NCBI RefSeq assembly: GCF_011386835.1
Contig: NC_088797.1
Location: 91,646,264 to 91,710,263 of the forward strand
From: Chrysemys picta bellii
Lineage: Eukaryota > Chordata > Testudines > Emydidae
Reading direction: 5' to 3'
Length of the DNA: 64,000 nt
In this document: positions 10,358 through 22,867 of the stretch, one piece after another
Layout of the letters: each line of letters begins with the position of its first letter
How positions within the stretch are numbered: the stretch's first letter is position 1
Position numbers and translations under genes: made by a program
The notes under the pieces: model-generated
What the model saw: only the letters and a program-made list of their open reading frames with translations
Databases searched by the model: none
What the model was told of the DNA's origin: nothing

Positions 10358-10365
10358 GAAGCAGT

Positions 10366-12779
10366 AACCTTTTTCCACATCATAGTTCAGAATAGGTCAT
10401 TAAAAGACTCTAAACAAGTAGATATAATTTGGAACTGTCATGTGCATATAAGAAAACCATGGTTAGAAAAATTACCGGTAGGTATTGCTCTCTCAGACTC
10501 CCACATATATCTAGGAAAGTATGACCGACAATCAAAGTGGTGTATGGAGAAGATAATTATACGTTGGATTATTCTTGGTTTCAAAAAAAGTCTTTAGATG
10601 AAGAAAGCATCCAACTGAAGAAATGTACATTAAATGTTTGTAAAGGAAATAGTTTATAGTAGCTTACCTTAAATATTCCATTGAATTGTTGATGTTTTTT
10701 ATGTTGGTTGCAACAATATTATTCTGATGTGGTATCTGTGAAGGCTGATAAATCTATTAGTGTAACGTGGTCAGAAGTGCAGACCAATATCTAGCCTGGA
10801 TTTATTTATCATAGTGCAGACTCCAGTGAGGCATCTTTTATAAATCTCACTGCAACTTTAACAAAGCCTACTGTAATGTCATGTGAAAAATGTCACCAGA
10901 TTTACTAATTTTCAGCGTTGAATGAAACAATATTGTTAACACATTGTTCTCTTTACAAGATTATTACCATGGCACCAGAATCATGTTCCTGTTTTATCAA
11001 TGTTTATATACCAAGATGTAGGTTTCAGAGTTGACAGCTTTCACAATGGCATCGTGTGTTTGATGATATTTGGTGTTTTTCTTAAAACCTCAAACTGAAG
11101 TCAAAGGTATATTTGAGAATCTCAGCTTTCTCTTTATTTAACAAAAAATGGGTGTGGGGGGATTTCTAGCCCTTGGAGCTGCAGAGAAAAGTCTGAAAAC
11201 ATGCCCTGAGTGTACCCTGAAGGCTCAGAAGGCAAGAAAAAACTCCCAGATTATTATTATAATTTAAGTGTATTTATTTTGTTTCATTATGATAATTAAT
11301 AATAAGGTCTGAGTCATGATTTTTGAAAGCATGGGATTGGGAATACCTAGGTTCATAATTGATGGAGGCACTGGTCATACCTCCATAGTTAAAGTTAAGT
11401 TCAGTTTTGCACTTCAATCAGGAATTCAGCCTCTTTGTTCTATGCGAATAACACAAAATTTCCCTTCCCTAACTTTACAGTACTTTCTCTTTGAGTATCG
11501 AATACATTTTCTAAGGATCTAAATCTTTTTGAGTTAAAATTAAAAACTGGGTTCTTCAAAAATGTAGCTTCCACGTCAGTCTTTCTTTGCTTAGGTGACT
11601 GCAATAAAGGAATAATGCAGACACTTCAAACTATCCATCTAGTTAAAATTCATTGGCATCTTCTTCATATGTTATATTTGAGGAAATTAGGTTGTAATTA
11701 AGCTATTAATGATTGTTGATCTCATGTTTTGTGATGTGTATATGGTACAAACAGCCTTAATAAACAACTCAGGTAACTTTTAAGTGGAAGAATGTACATC
11801 TAAGGTGAATAATCCACTTACCAACTTTTCTCTACAACTAATTTACATGTAACAATTCTGTTGATTGTAATGACTCATTTATATGAGGGAGCTTAGACAT
11901 GTGTCAGTTCTCATATGTAGAATCCTTTGTCCCACTGTCACTGCTCTTTAAAGATTTTGGGGCTGCATGATAGCTTCGACATCAGTTCTTGAAAGGCTCC
12001 CCATGGCACTACTGCATTGGCTCCACTGTGCATGGAGGTAGCAGTGCCAGGGTAACTGAGCCAGAAGTGCAGGGGGACCTCTTAAAGAGCTGAGACATTG
12101 GCTCTTGGGGAATTATGTTCTTCCTGGCCCTACCACTATATCACCAGTCTTATTAACACTGACTTCTAAATCAATAAGCCAATGGCAAATTAAGGAACTG
12201 AATTACCAGAATATTTTAGTTGTTTTTTCCCCCCTCTTTGGTGTACTAATTAATCTCCCCTTCAAAGTAAAAACTTTCAAAAAAATTATTCAAGGTTGAT
12301 ACTCATTTTCAAATAATTGGAAATATCTCATGGTAACATTCTCTTCAGTTTCTTCTTCTGTACATGCAGAAACATTTTAATAGTAATAAAAAGGAAATCC
12401 CCAGACAAAAACTACATCCAATTACCATACTAATATATATTATCAACCTTAACTCCATGTGAAAGGCTAAAAACATTACAGATGTAATTATCTTAAAACC
12501 AAGTACTATAAACCCAGGAAGTTTAGTTTTAAGACTAAACTTAAAAGTAATCCAAATGTGTTAGGTTAAGAAATGCATAGCTAACTCATACAGCATCCTA
12601 AACACTACCCTGTAGTTTTGCCAGGAGGGTAAAAATATGAAGAAGTAATGTATCTTTAAAATCAGTTTAGCCTTGGACCACAGACATTAAATTTCCTTAA
12701 AATCGTATAGTTATTGCATGACATCACTACAGGGCACAGTTAGTCCTATTCACTTCTGTCTTAACTCAAGTTCAGCTTC
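10366..12779. other. Intron, no gene seen
   Basis: AT-rich DNA without recognisable coding sequence. Frames at 11316-11522 and 12105-12299 show no domain or exon signals. Confidence 0.6.
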
Positions 12780-13210
12780 AACTTTGTGTTTTTCATCCAT
12801 GACCTGATAGTGTCAAAGTATTTGGCCATATTGGTGGTGATCGTGTGGTCTTATGTAATGCTATGTAGAGCTATGTCATCTGAATATTGCTGGCTTTTTG
12901 AGGCCATGTTGTCTGACCAGCTCATCTAGAAGGCTGCATGTAAATGTTGAAAAGGACCAGTGAGATAATTGATCATTGTGGGACTCCACAAATGACGGGT
13001 TCAGTGATAGAGTTTCCTATCATTACTCATTAGGTATGTCCCTTGAGGACATTTTAGTGCATTACCTTGGACCCCTACCCCCTCTCTCAGGTGGGATGGC
13101 AGGATCTCATGATTAACAGTGTCAAATGCTGCAGAGAGGTCTAGGAGTGTGAAAATGGATGTCTGTCCTCTGTCCATTGATGGGAGAACATCAGTGTCAC
13201 CCAAGCAGTT
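12780..13210 (-). pseudogene. Decayed LINE reverse-transcriptase fragment (L2/CR1-like)
   Basis: The minus strand at about 13080-13190 encodes FTLLDLSAAFDTVNHEIL, the conserved RT block seen in L2- and CR1-type LINEs. Just downstream the frame decays. The rest of the interval has no open frame but looks repeat-derived. The clade assignment is uncertain. Confidence 0.65.
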
Positions 13211-15625
13211 CTTTGGGTGCCTTAATTGTACATTTCTTACCTTAACATGTTTGTATTTCTTTTAAGTGTAACCTTAACTCTGGATATCTGGATTTATATT
13301 GCCTGGTTTTGAGAGCATTTCAGCATCCCTGTAATGTGTTTCATCCTTACACTGCTGTTACAAATTCTCAACCTTATCTCCATTTTAATATAGTTTTTGT
13401 TTAGAATATAAAAGGAGTGAATTCATCATTGGCTAATACAATGTAAAAGCCAGGTTAACAGCTTTATAATAAGGATAGAAAAGTGCCTTGTAATTAATGA
13501 AGATTTTTCTCTTCTTGGAAACCAAAATTTTTTGGCTAGTGTTCAAGACTATGTATGTCATTTGAATTCTTCACTTGCAGAGAATGCAGCATTTATGCAG
13601 TACTATTTCTTGAACTCTGATTGTCTAAAAATATTGGCACTGATGCTGCTGGTAATTACAATTTAAGCTGAATTTACTTCACTTTCAATGTAATTGCCCA
13701 AGTCTTTTTCCGTATGGTATTGAAGTAATTAATCTCTGTTGGTATACATCATCAAAAGTGCATTAGCTCACAATGATTACTTGCAAATCTTATTTTGTTC
13801 TGCTATGTGACCCACTGTGCCAAGTTCTTCTCTTTTTCTAACTTTGTTAATAAGCAATAACAAGAGAATTTATTCTCAGTGTGTCATGAAGGTGATAAAT
13901 ATATCTATCAGAATGTATTTTCCTAATGCACATAAATAATTTCAGCAATTTTATTTATGTTTAAAGTTTCCTGTGTAACTTTCACCTATGGAAATAGAAG
14001 GCTTACTGTAAGTTTTTCCTTTTTGCTTAGTCACATTCTTAATTCCAAGATTTTTGTTTTCTTTCTATTTCTTGCTTGATTTGTTTCCTATCATTGCTAT
14101 TGTTTGCAATATATTGCCTTCTCCACAAGGACAGATCATCTCAGTCTTGTTGCTAGTGGTGATTTGTTGCTAGTGGTGATAATAGGCTTCCTTTACAAAT
14201 GTTTATAGTTTACCCAATGTAAGGTCAGGCACCCACAATGGCCATCAGTAATCAGTCTGGAATACTGTTTTGATGTCTGACTTTTTGGAAAATTTTAATG
14301 CCTTCCCAAATATCTAGAAACGAAACTTGCTTGTATTTTGTTGTTGTTGTTTTTTCTTTTTCTTTCTTTTTTTTTTTTGAGGTACAGTGTGTCGCAAGCA
14401 GCCTTATTTGTCTTTGCTGAAAAGATCTAGTTACCACTAAAGTCAGTGAAAAAACTGGGTCTCTTCTTACATTGTTCTGGTGGAGATTTTTGTATTAAGT
14501 ATCGTATATATTTTACAATAATTATACTTAAGAAAATCTATAGATAGTATCGTAAATCTGTTTGGAAGATGTGTTTATTACATTCTTATCACTGGATTGG
14601 GCGGGGAATAGGCCACCCTCAGGATCCTTATTGGGCAGGTGTGTGCGCCATCTGGCAAGAGAGCCCTTTCCTTTCTCCCCACCAGGACATATTTCGAGAT
14701 TGTGAAATGGCTGAGGCTGGACAGAGTGTAACAATGCTTCAATTATCCTAGCCACTCTTTGGCCATGTGGTGTTAGGGGATGGGAATATGTTTGAGAGAG
14801 CTGATGGGCTCCAGTGAACAGCACCCCATTTGTTTAAGAATTTCCAATGTCACAGCAACCATTCTTTGGGCTGAAAACTACCCCACCTCATCTGCCCTGT
14901 TAGCCTGCGGAGCAAGAAAACTGTAGCTTTTACCTCAATATAATTAGATGGGGTAAACCCCAATTGGAGAGAGTCAAGGTCAATCCTAATAAACTACATT
15001 CAAGTAAAAACTAGCTTTGCCTTATGTCTACTAAAACTTTACATCAAGAAAGCTATCTCCAGTTAACAGTGTCATTCCAGAAACACACCTCTTTTTGCAG
15101 TGAATACTTGAACTTTTCTCTCATCTGTACCCTCTCTTCCCTTCCCAGGGAAGAGTAAAGGGATTTACCATTTGGCTGAATCTGAAATTTAATAGTGGAG
15201 GTTTGGCTAAGCTAGCTAACCCTCTTTCCGTGCTGGTATTTTATGAGGCCATTGGATTTTGGAATGAAATGGACAAAATAATACCTGGAAGTTTGTTGGG
15301 GCTTGACATTAAAGTTAAGAAAGTTGCGGCCTGCTTCAATAAATCCACTCATGTCGGTAATCTAGAGCTGCGTGGAAATCTTTAGACAACAGAGGTTTTT
15401 GTCAGAAAATGTCACTTTATTATAATAGAAACTTAATGGAAATTTATCTGTTTCTATGAAAATTTCACCAAGAAGGTATTTCAGGTCCTGGATGGAATTT
15501 CTGGTCAAAAGGGGAGAGAGAGCAGCTGAGTGTCTAACCCTCTGGCTATACAATTCAGTCAGTGTCTCTCTCTCACATGCACCCAATAAATATTTTCTTC
15601 ATTGATATGAAGTGGAACAGCCCCA
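13211..15625. other. Intron, nothing recognised apart from simple tracts
   Basis: AT-rich noncoding DNA. It includes a T/C-rich run at about 14338-14380 and a short tandem gttgctagtggtgat (about 14149-14178). Small frames lack domains or splice context. Confidence 0.6.
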
Positions 15626-15629
15626 GCAG

Positions 15630-15790
15630 GAGAGACTGACTTTTTATCCCAGTACTCAGAGCACTCACCTGAGATATCCGAGAGTCAGGTTCAGGTCCCT
15701 GATCTGAATTAAGTGAATGCCCTAACCACTGGGCTATTGGCTATTCTGGGCTGAGTGTGTCTCCCTCTCTGATTGTTTTAGAGAGATTTT
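15630..15790 (+). repeat. tRNA-derived SINE-like fragment
   Basis: The text cagagcactcacctgag resembles a tRNA-type A box and is followed by caggttcaggtcc, a B-box-like motif. A comparable sequence recurs at about 53620-53900. It is too diverged to be a functional tRNA. Confidence 0.5.
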
Positions 15791-15799
15791 TAAAAGGCC

Positions 15800-18734
15800 T
15801 AGTTTATTCCAAAGCAGAATGAAAACAAATGTTAAAACTATATTTTTGGCAAAAGAGAACTTTTTTTTAATGGCCAGCCCTAATATCCTGATTCTCTTGC
15901 ATGTCTTGATCAAGGGGAATTAGCATAAGTTTGAGGTAATGTCATCATCTTGCAGCAGTCACTTTAGAAAGGCTTCATGGAAGAAATTTTTGGAGAGAGG
16001 TTTTCCCACTGGAAGTGGGGCCAAAAGGAAGAAGACGTTCAAATAACAGTGAGATACAACGAAAGCAGAAAGAAGGAAAATTTGAAATAAATGATGGATG
16101 AGGCATGGAGAAGGATGGACCAAAAGCAGAGATGTGAGCATGTTGGTTATGCAGAGGCCTATATCAAATGTCTTTGAGGCAAACTTAAATACACAGTGTT
16201 TTACATAAAAATGATGTGGTTGATTTTGTGCTCAAAATAATAAAGCATCTTTTATTCTTTAGAGACTCTGAGCATCCATCTTCCAACACATTAATTTGGC
16301 TGTCAATCTGAAAAAAATTAACATATACCGTCACATTTTATGTGCTACACTGAGCTTCCAGGTTTGTTTTTTTTCCCGCTGAAGTAATAAGTAGAAGGAC
16401 TTCGTAGTTTTTAGAATCAGCTTTCCCTAATATTCTCTACCCTAGGGAAAGGCCAGTAGTTCACAAGCTATTTTACAGTGTACTGTCAGAAGGAAATTGG
16501 TATGAAAGCAATTTTGTATGACAAAAGAGGTCATAAGAACATCCCATATATCATCTCTGGACTGATTACCAAAACATATTGGTTGCTTATTATCATGACA
16601 TAGCATTGCCATTTGCTATACAAAATCCATTACTGTTTGTTAAACAGTAAGCAGTATGGCTGTGAATTTCTGGAGGAAAGATTTTTCCCTAGTTTCTGCA
16701 GTATATGTTTAGAATAGAATATATTTCCATATAACCACCTACTGTTATATCAAATTGCTATTTTGGCGCTCTTTACAGGAAAGTTGCTCTCCGGAATTGT
16801 TTATGTATTTCAAGGTCTAATGTGAAATATCTTCTTAATAAAACATTATCTATTTGGTTTCTGCTTTGGGCATTACTTTGTAACATACGGATACCAGAAA
16901 ACCAAATTTAAAAATCTTTATCTTGAAGATGGAATTGTCTAATGAGGAATCAGATACTCTCTGTAACTTCTCCTTTAATGAGAGGTGCAGTAAGTATACA
17001 TATGTAATTTTGCCTGTTGTTTGTTAGGTCAAAAGTGAGATCTATTCAATAAATAAGAATACCTTAATATTTGTACTCTTCCTACAAGGTGTTCCCTGAA
17101 TGATGTATCATTCACGCCCAGTTCCAGCTCCCATTGTGGCCAATGGGAATTGGATCAGGCCCTTGAAGCACACTTTAAAAGCTAAACTGTGGTTGAGGTG
17201 GCTCTCTTCTTTATACTGAAGAGATAAAATGACTGTTGTGATTGCAGTCTACTCCCTTCAGCAGAAAACCTTCATAAATTTGATAAAACTCAATAAAATT
17301 GGCAGTGCCTGCTTATAATACCTTACTGCATTTTCAGATCGATGTGTAGAAAGCTGGTGCAGCTTTTGTCTATACTGTGCCAATCTCTAATGGATTATAT
17401 TAATTTCTCCTCCTAATTCATCAAGTTCATTCTGGAGGTGCACATGAGACTTGTAGGTCAGATCTGAATGTAAACTGATCCAAAGTCTGAAGAAATCCCG
17501 ATGAGGGGTTTGGGGCAGCCCTAAAGCCCTAAATCCGTATTGAAATTTTCCTAAAGTTCAGGGGGTGTTCAAATGCAGGGTTTTGGTTCAATCTCCTTTC
17601 TAATTTATTCATATTTTATAGAACAAAATGCAGAGAAAAGGAAGAGAAAAAGAATAAATATACTCTAGGGACAGAAGTGAGGGGATGTCCAATACCACCT
17701 TTTGAATCAAAGATATCAAGCTAGCAGACTAATGGAATTCACATTGCTAAATTCATGAAGGTTGGCAAATCTGTATTGCTTTAATGCATTATATCTAGAA
17801 TAAATCAGAACTGCAGACTTTGACCTTTGCAGTTATAACATGCAACTGCAATTCATTTATTTTATAGTACCAAATCATTCCTTTTGGACTGTGGGTTCCT
17901 TTTACATTTTCCATTTACACAACTATGTCAGTTTGAATATAATTCAATGATGGGGTTTAAACTGATAGAACCCTTCATCTTATCTGGTGAATTTTTATTC
18001 TCTTCACCCTTCCACCTTAAGTCCAAAATGGATTTTTATTTAATACTATAAGAAGAAGAAGAGAGAGAGAATTGAATTGACTGTGATCACCATTAAAATC
18101 TTCAAAATTTTACATTTTGCCTGCTTAATGGTACTATGGTATTCATGCACTTATAGGGAATCTGATGGGGATGTTAATGACCTGCAAATGACAAGTTTAA
18201 AAAGTTTAATGGTGACTGTATTGCCAATTTTTAATAACTTTTGTATGACTTTCTTGAAAGAAACAGGCACAAGGGAAATGAAATGCACTTCATGTTTGAA
18301 AGTTAACATTGTCAGTGGCATTTGTTTTTCAGGGGCCAGAGAATTCAGAGATGAAACAAGCCTATTTAAGTAGTAGCCGTAAGAAATACAAAATGTCACA
18401 TCATCTCCCCTTAATACATTGACAACTTTCACTCACAGAACTGCAAACATAGTAAAATAAATGATTAGATAGACACAGATTTTAAGACCATTTCCAATGT
18501 GTAAGGCAGTGACCACAAAGCTTTGTCTAAGTGAGGGCTTCATTAGCAACTTACTCTGTACTAAAAAAATAACAGCAACCACTACTGATTAATATTGGTA
18601 TGGTCTATAGAGGCTACAGGTTCCAGCATACGATTCCACTTTGCAACTTAAAAACATGGAGCATTGCATGCTGGAATGGTAGTTTCTTTGGGCTGCATGT
18701 CTGTGGTTCAAGATAAGTGGTCTTGGATCACATT
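15800..18734. other. Intron, no gene seen
   Basis: Low-GC noncoding sequence. A purine run aagaagaagagagagag lies at about 18052-18070. The frame at 18077-18373 shows no recognisable domain. Confidence 0.6.
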
Positions 18735-20015
18735 GTAAATTACACAGTAATAAGTCATCAGGACCAGATGATATTCATCCAAGAGTTCTGAGGGAACTCA
18801 AATATGAAATTGCAGAATTACTGTGTTATGTAATTCTGTTGCTTAAATCAACCTCTGTACTAGGTGACTGAAGGGTAACTAATGTAACACCATTTTTAAA
18901 TGGCTTCAGAGGCGATCCTGGCAATTGTAGGACATAAGCTTATCTTCAGTATCAAGCAAACTGGTTGACTACAATAAAGAACAGAATTCTCAGACACATA
19001 GATGAAAACAATATGATGGGGAAGAGTCAACACATCTGTTGTAAAGGGAAGTCATGCCTCACCAATCTATTAGAATTCTTCGAGGTATTCAACAAGCATG
19101 TGGACAAGGGTGATTCAGTGAATACAGTGTACTTGGAGTTTTTAACAAGGCCCTCACCAAAGGCTCTTAAGCAAAGTAAGCGGTCATGGGATAAGAGAGA
19201 AGGTCCTCTCATGGATCAGTAACTGGTTAAAAGACAGGAAACAAAGGGTAGGAATAAATGGTCAGTTTTCACAAGGGAGCGAGATAAATAGTGGAATCCC
19301 CCAAGGATCTGTATTGGGACCAGGACTGTTCAATATATTCATACATGATCTAGAAAAGGGGGATAAACAGTGAGGTGACAAAGTTTGCAGACAATACAAA
19401 TTACTTACGATAGTTAAGTCAAAAGCTGACTACCAAGAGTTATAAAGTGATCTCACAAAACTGTGTGACTGCGCAAAAAATGGCAGATGAAATTGAATGT
19501 TTATATTTGCAAAGTAATGACTTTTGAAAATATAATCCCAACTAAACATACAAAATACAAAATGATTGGGTCTAAATTAGCTGTTACCAATTGAGAGAGA
19601 GCTTGGAAACATCATGCATAGTTCTCTGAAAACATCCACTCCATGTGCAGTAGCAGTCAAAAAGCTAACATGTTAGGAATCATTAGGAAAAGGATAGAAA
19701 GTAAGACAGAAGATATTGCAATGCCATTGTATTAAATCAATGGTATTCCCACACCTTGCATACTGTGTGCAGTTCCAGTCTCCCCATCTCAAAACAGATG
19801 TATTAGAACTGTAAAAAAGTAAAGAGAAAGGGAGGGAAATGTTTAGGAATATGGAACGGCTTCCAAATGAGAAGAAGTTAAACATGGGATGTTGTGAAGG
19901 CCAAAAGTATTACTGGGTTCAAAAAATAGTTAGAGCTACCCTCCATGAACTTCTCTATCAATGGCTATTAACTAGGATGGTCAGGGACACAACTCTTTGA
20001 TCTAAGTGTCCCTAA
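18735..20015 (+). mobile_element. Degenerate CR1 LINE copy
   Basis: The + strand preserves CR1 order with many stops. It has a block equivalent to SSGPDDIHPRVLREL at 18750-18800, a piece reading NLLEFFEVFNKHVDKGD near 19050-19110, the GIPQGSVLGPGLFNIFI-like stretch at 19295-19345, and the LEYCVQF-like region near 19750. It ends with a CR1-type 3' region, cagggacacaactctttga, near 19980. It is much older than the CR1 at the window start. Confidence 0.85.
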
Positions 20016-20019
20016 ACCT

Positions 20020-20077
20020 GTGGGCAAGTCTACACTAGCGCGCTAGGCTCAGCTGCAGCACGTGTGGTGAAGACACG
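20020..20077 (+). mobile_element. Left part of a short DNA transposon (MITE) split by LTR element
   Basis: The sequence gggcaagtctacactagcgc resembles the tctacact-type termini common to other elements in this window. It is broken by the LTR retrotransposon at 20078 and appears to resume after 25139 with ctatacttatgggagagtgc. Confidence 0.5.
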
Positions 20078-20974
20078 TGTCATAACTATAAAGGGAAGGG
20101 TAATAGCTGTCCTGTGTACAGTACTATAAAAACCCCTCCTGGCCAGAGGCTCCAAAATCCTTTTCCCTGTAAAGGGTTAAGAAGCTCAGGTAACCTGGCT
20201 GGCATCTGACCTAAAGGACCAATAAGGGGACAAGATACTTTCAAATCTTGGGGGGGGGAAGGCTTTTGTTTGTGTTCTTTGTTTGGAAGTTCATTCTCCG
20301 GGAATGAGAGGGACCAGACATCAATCCAGGTTCTCCACATCTTTCTAAACAAGTCTCTCCTATTTCAAACTTGTAAGTAAATAGCCAGGCAAGGCGTGTT
20401 AGTTTTCCTTTGTTTTTCTCAACTTGTAAATGTACCTTTTACTAGAGTGTTTATCTTTGTTTGCTGTACTTTGAACCTGAGACTAGAGGGGAGTCCTCTG
20501 AGCTCTTTAAGTTTGATTACCCTGTAAGGTTAATTTCCATACTGATTTTACAGAGATGATTTTTACCTTTTTCTTTAATTAAAAACCTTCTTTTTAAGAA
20601 CCTGATTGATTTTTTCCTTGTTTTAGATCCAAAGGGGTTTTGGATCTTGATTCACCAGGAGTTGGTGGGAGGAAGGAGGGGGGATGGTTAATTTCTCCCT
20701 GTTGTAGATCCCAGCGGGGGGTTGGAACTGATTCACCAGGAGTTGGTGGGAGGAAGGAGGGGAATGGTTAATTTCTCCTTGTTTTAAGATCCAAGGGGTT
20801 TTGGATTTGTTTTCACCAGGGATTTGGTGAGGGTTTTTCAAGGCTTCCCAGGGAGGGAATCCATTGATGGTGGCAGCCGAACCAGAGCTAAGCTGGTAGT
20901 TAAGCTTAGAAGTTTTTCACGCAGGCCCCTACATTTGTACCCTAAAGTTCAAAGTGGGGATCTCAGTCCTGACA
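20078..20974 (+). repeat. 5' LTR of the Gypsy-type element
   Basis: 897 bp, TG...CA ends. The LTR has an internal imperfect repeat of a ~75-bp unit: gattcaccaggagttggtgg recurs at about 20647 and 20729, with a third diverged start near 20812. Confidence 0.95.
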
Positions 20975-21318
20975 TGGTGAATAGCGGTGGGATCATTTTA
21001 AACCCAAAAGCCAGTGAGATTTTTTTTTCCTTCTAGCTGCTTGGAAAGCTGAGCTGGAAGTAGATAGATGCATATCTTATCTCTCCTTGCCTGAAGGCAG
21101 AGGTGTTAAGTTTTTTTTTACAGGTCCTTTGTTAAGAGAAGGGTTCAATTAGCAAATGACTGGTAAAAGGTATTTACAAGCTGAATTTTTTTTTTTTCTT
21201 TTTACATCCTCGGGAGTAGCTAGTTAGAAAGTTACTGTTAACTCTGCAGCAGCCAGAGCTGAGAGCTTCCCAGTTTGTCAACTGCAAAGGGGGTTACCCA
21301 GCACAAGAAAACAGGAAA

Positions 21319-22782
21319 ATGACTACCAAAGAAGTAGCTAACAAAATAGAACAGGCCAAACTAGAAGCAGAAGAAAATGAAAGAAAACATCAGAGACTGC
21401 TTCAATTAACAAAACTCGAGACAGAGCAGAGAGAAAGAGAAGAAAAAGCCAAAGAGGAGGCCCACAAGAGAGAGATGGAGCTGAAAGAAAAAGAGATGGA
21501 GGAGAGAGAAAAAGAAAGGAAGCATGAACTGGAAGTAGCAAAGGCTAAGCAGGATGCACCAGCCAATGCTAACAACCCCCCTCCAGGTACCACTTCCCAT
21601 CCCAGAAAATTCCCCATCTACAAGGCAGGCGATGATACTGAGGCCTTCTTAGAAAATTTTGAAAGGGCTTGCCTTGGATACAGCATCACTGCAGACCAGT
21701 ACATGGTAGAGCTGAGGCCGCAGCTCAGTGGACCTTTAGCAGAGGTGGCGGCTGAAATGCCTAAGGAACACATGAACAGTTATGAACTTTTTAAAAACAA
21801 GGCCAGACTCAGAATGGGGCTAACACCCGAGCATGCCCGTCGGCGGTTCAGAGCCCTAAAGTGGAAACCGGATGTGTCATTTACCCGTCATGCCTACCAC
21901 ATTGACAAAAATTGTGATGCCTGGGTATCAGGAGCAAATGTTAAATCTCTGGAAGATCTGCTTTCCCTAGTAAAAATGGAGCAGTTTTTAGAGGGTGTTC
22001 CTGAGGAAATAGAAAGGTACATCCTAGATAGGAAGCCCAAAACTGTAACTGAGGCGGGGGAGATTGGAGCCCAATGGGTGGAGGTGGCAGAAAAGAAAAA
22101 AACTAGTAGCAGTTGGAGCGAATATCAGAAGGGGCAAGCCGAAACAAAACCTTACCACCGGGGACAACCCAAGGCCCCACCCACATCCCAAGGGAAACCC
22201 CAGACGCCTTCTCACCCCACCACACCAGTCTCCACCAACCAACCTCGTCCCAGTGATACCTTAGCAGGGCGATGTTTTAAATGTAATGGACTGGGACATA
22301 TAAAGGCTCACTGCCCCAAGAACCCCAACCGATTACAGTTCATTACACCCCAATCACACCAAAGATCCCCAAACCCAGATGCCTCTCTCATACCCTCGGA
22401 GCGAAGGGAAACCTTGAGAGTGGGCGGAAGGAAGGTTACCGCTTGGAGGGACACTGGGGCTCAAGTGTCAACTATCCACCAATCCCTAGTGGACCCCAAA
22501 CTCATCAACCCAGAGGCTACAGTGACAATTCAACCCTTCGTGTCACAATCTGTAACCTTGCCTACAGCCACGTTGCATGTCCAGTACAAGGGCTGGTCAG
22601 GAATGTGGAATTTTGCAGTCTATGACAATTATCCCATTCCCATGCTGCTGGGGGAAGATTTGGCCAACCATGTGAAGGTAGCCAAGAGGGTGGGAATAGT
22701 CACCCGCAGCCAGGCTAAGCAAGCTTTCACCAATTTTCTCAGCCACTCCAGGATGGACCGAACGGGCATACCACTCCATTGA
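21319..22782 (+). CDS. Retrotransposon gag-protease, 487 aa, SCAN-like capsid domain
   Basis: The gene encodes structural and processing functions of the LTR element. Residues 1-80 are a highly charged predicted coiled coil. Residues 90-250 form the capsid region, of which about 167-250 (LTPEHARRRFRALKWKPDVSF onward) resembles the SCAN domain fold related to Gmr1-like Gypsy capsids. A proline-rich linker is followed by a CCHC knuckle (C319-x2-C-x4-H-x4-C). An aspartic protease core follows, with DTGA at 378-381 and the PMLLGED segment near 441. The last ~20 codons read through into a different frame from RT, ending at 22782. The RT frame overlaps it by about 60 bases in the +1 frame. There are no internal stops. 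Confidence 0.85.
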   Translation: MTTKEVANKIEQAKLEAEENERKHQRLLQLTKLETEQREREEKAKEEAHKREMELKEKEMEEREKERKHELEVAKAKQDAPANANNPPPGTTSHPRKFPIYKAGDDTEAFLENFERACLGYSITADQYMVELRPQLSGPLAEVAAEMPKEHMNSYELFKNKARLRMGLTPEHARRRFRALKWKPDVSFTRHAYHIDKNCDAWVSGANVKSLEDLLSLVKMEQFLEGVPEEIERYILDRKPKTVTEAGEIGAQWVEVAEKKKTSSSWSEYQKGQAETKPYHRGQPKAPPTSQGKPQTPSHPTTPVSTNQPRPSDTLAGRCFKCNGLGHIKAHCPKNPNRLQFITPQSHQRSPNPDASLIPSERRETLRVGGRKVTAWRDTGAQVSTIHQSLVDPKLINPEATVTIQPFVSQSVTLPTATLHVQYKGWSGMWNFAVYDNYPIPMLLGEDLANHVKVAKRVGIVTRSQAKQAFTNFLSHSRMDRTGIPLH

Positions 22783-22867
22783 CACAGGTAATGCTCACCC
22801 TATTAGAACCCCACCCTACCGGGAGTCACCTCATGCCAAAACTGCTATACAAAGGGAGATCCAGGAC

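Noticed and set aside
9902..10597. Several long frames on both strands in the GC-rich block
   Set aside because: They overlap in all frames within a 349-bp hAT-derived element and reflect GC content, with no domain.
15630..15790. Possible tRNA gene
   Set aside because: A and B box-like motifs exist but no cloverleaf arms pair; it fits a decayed SINE better.
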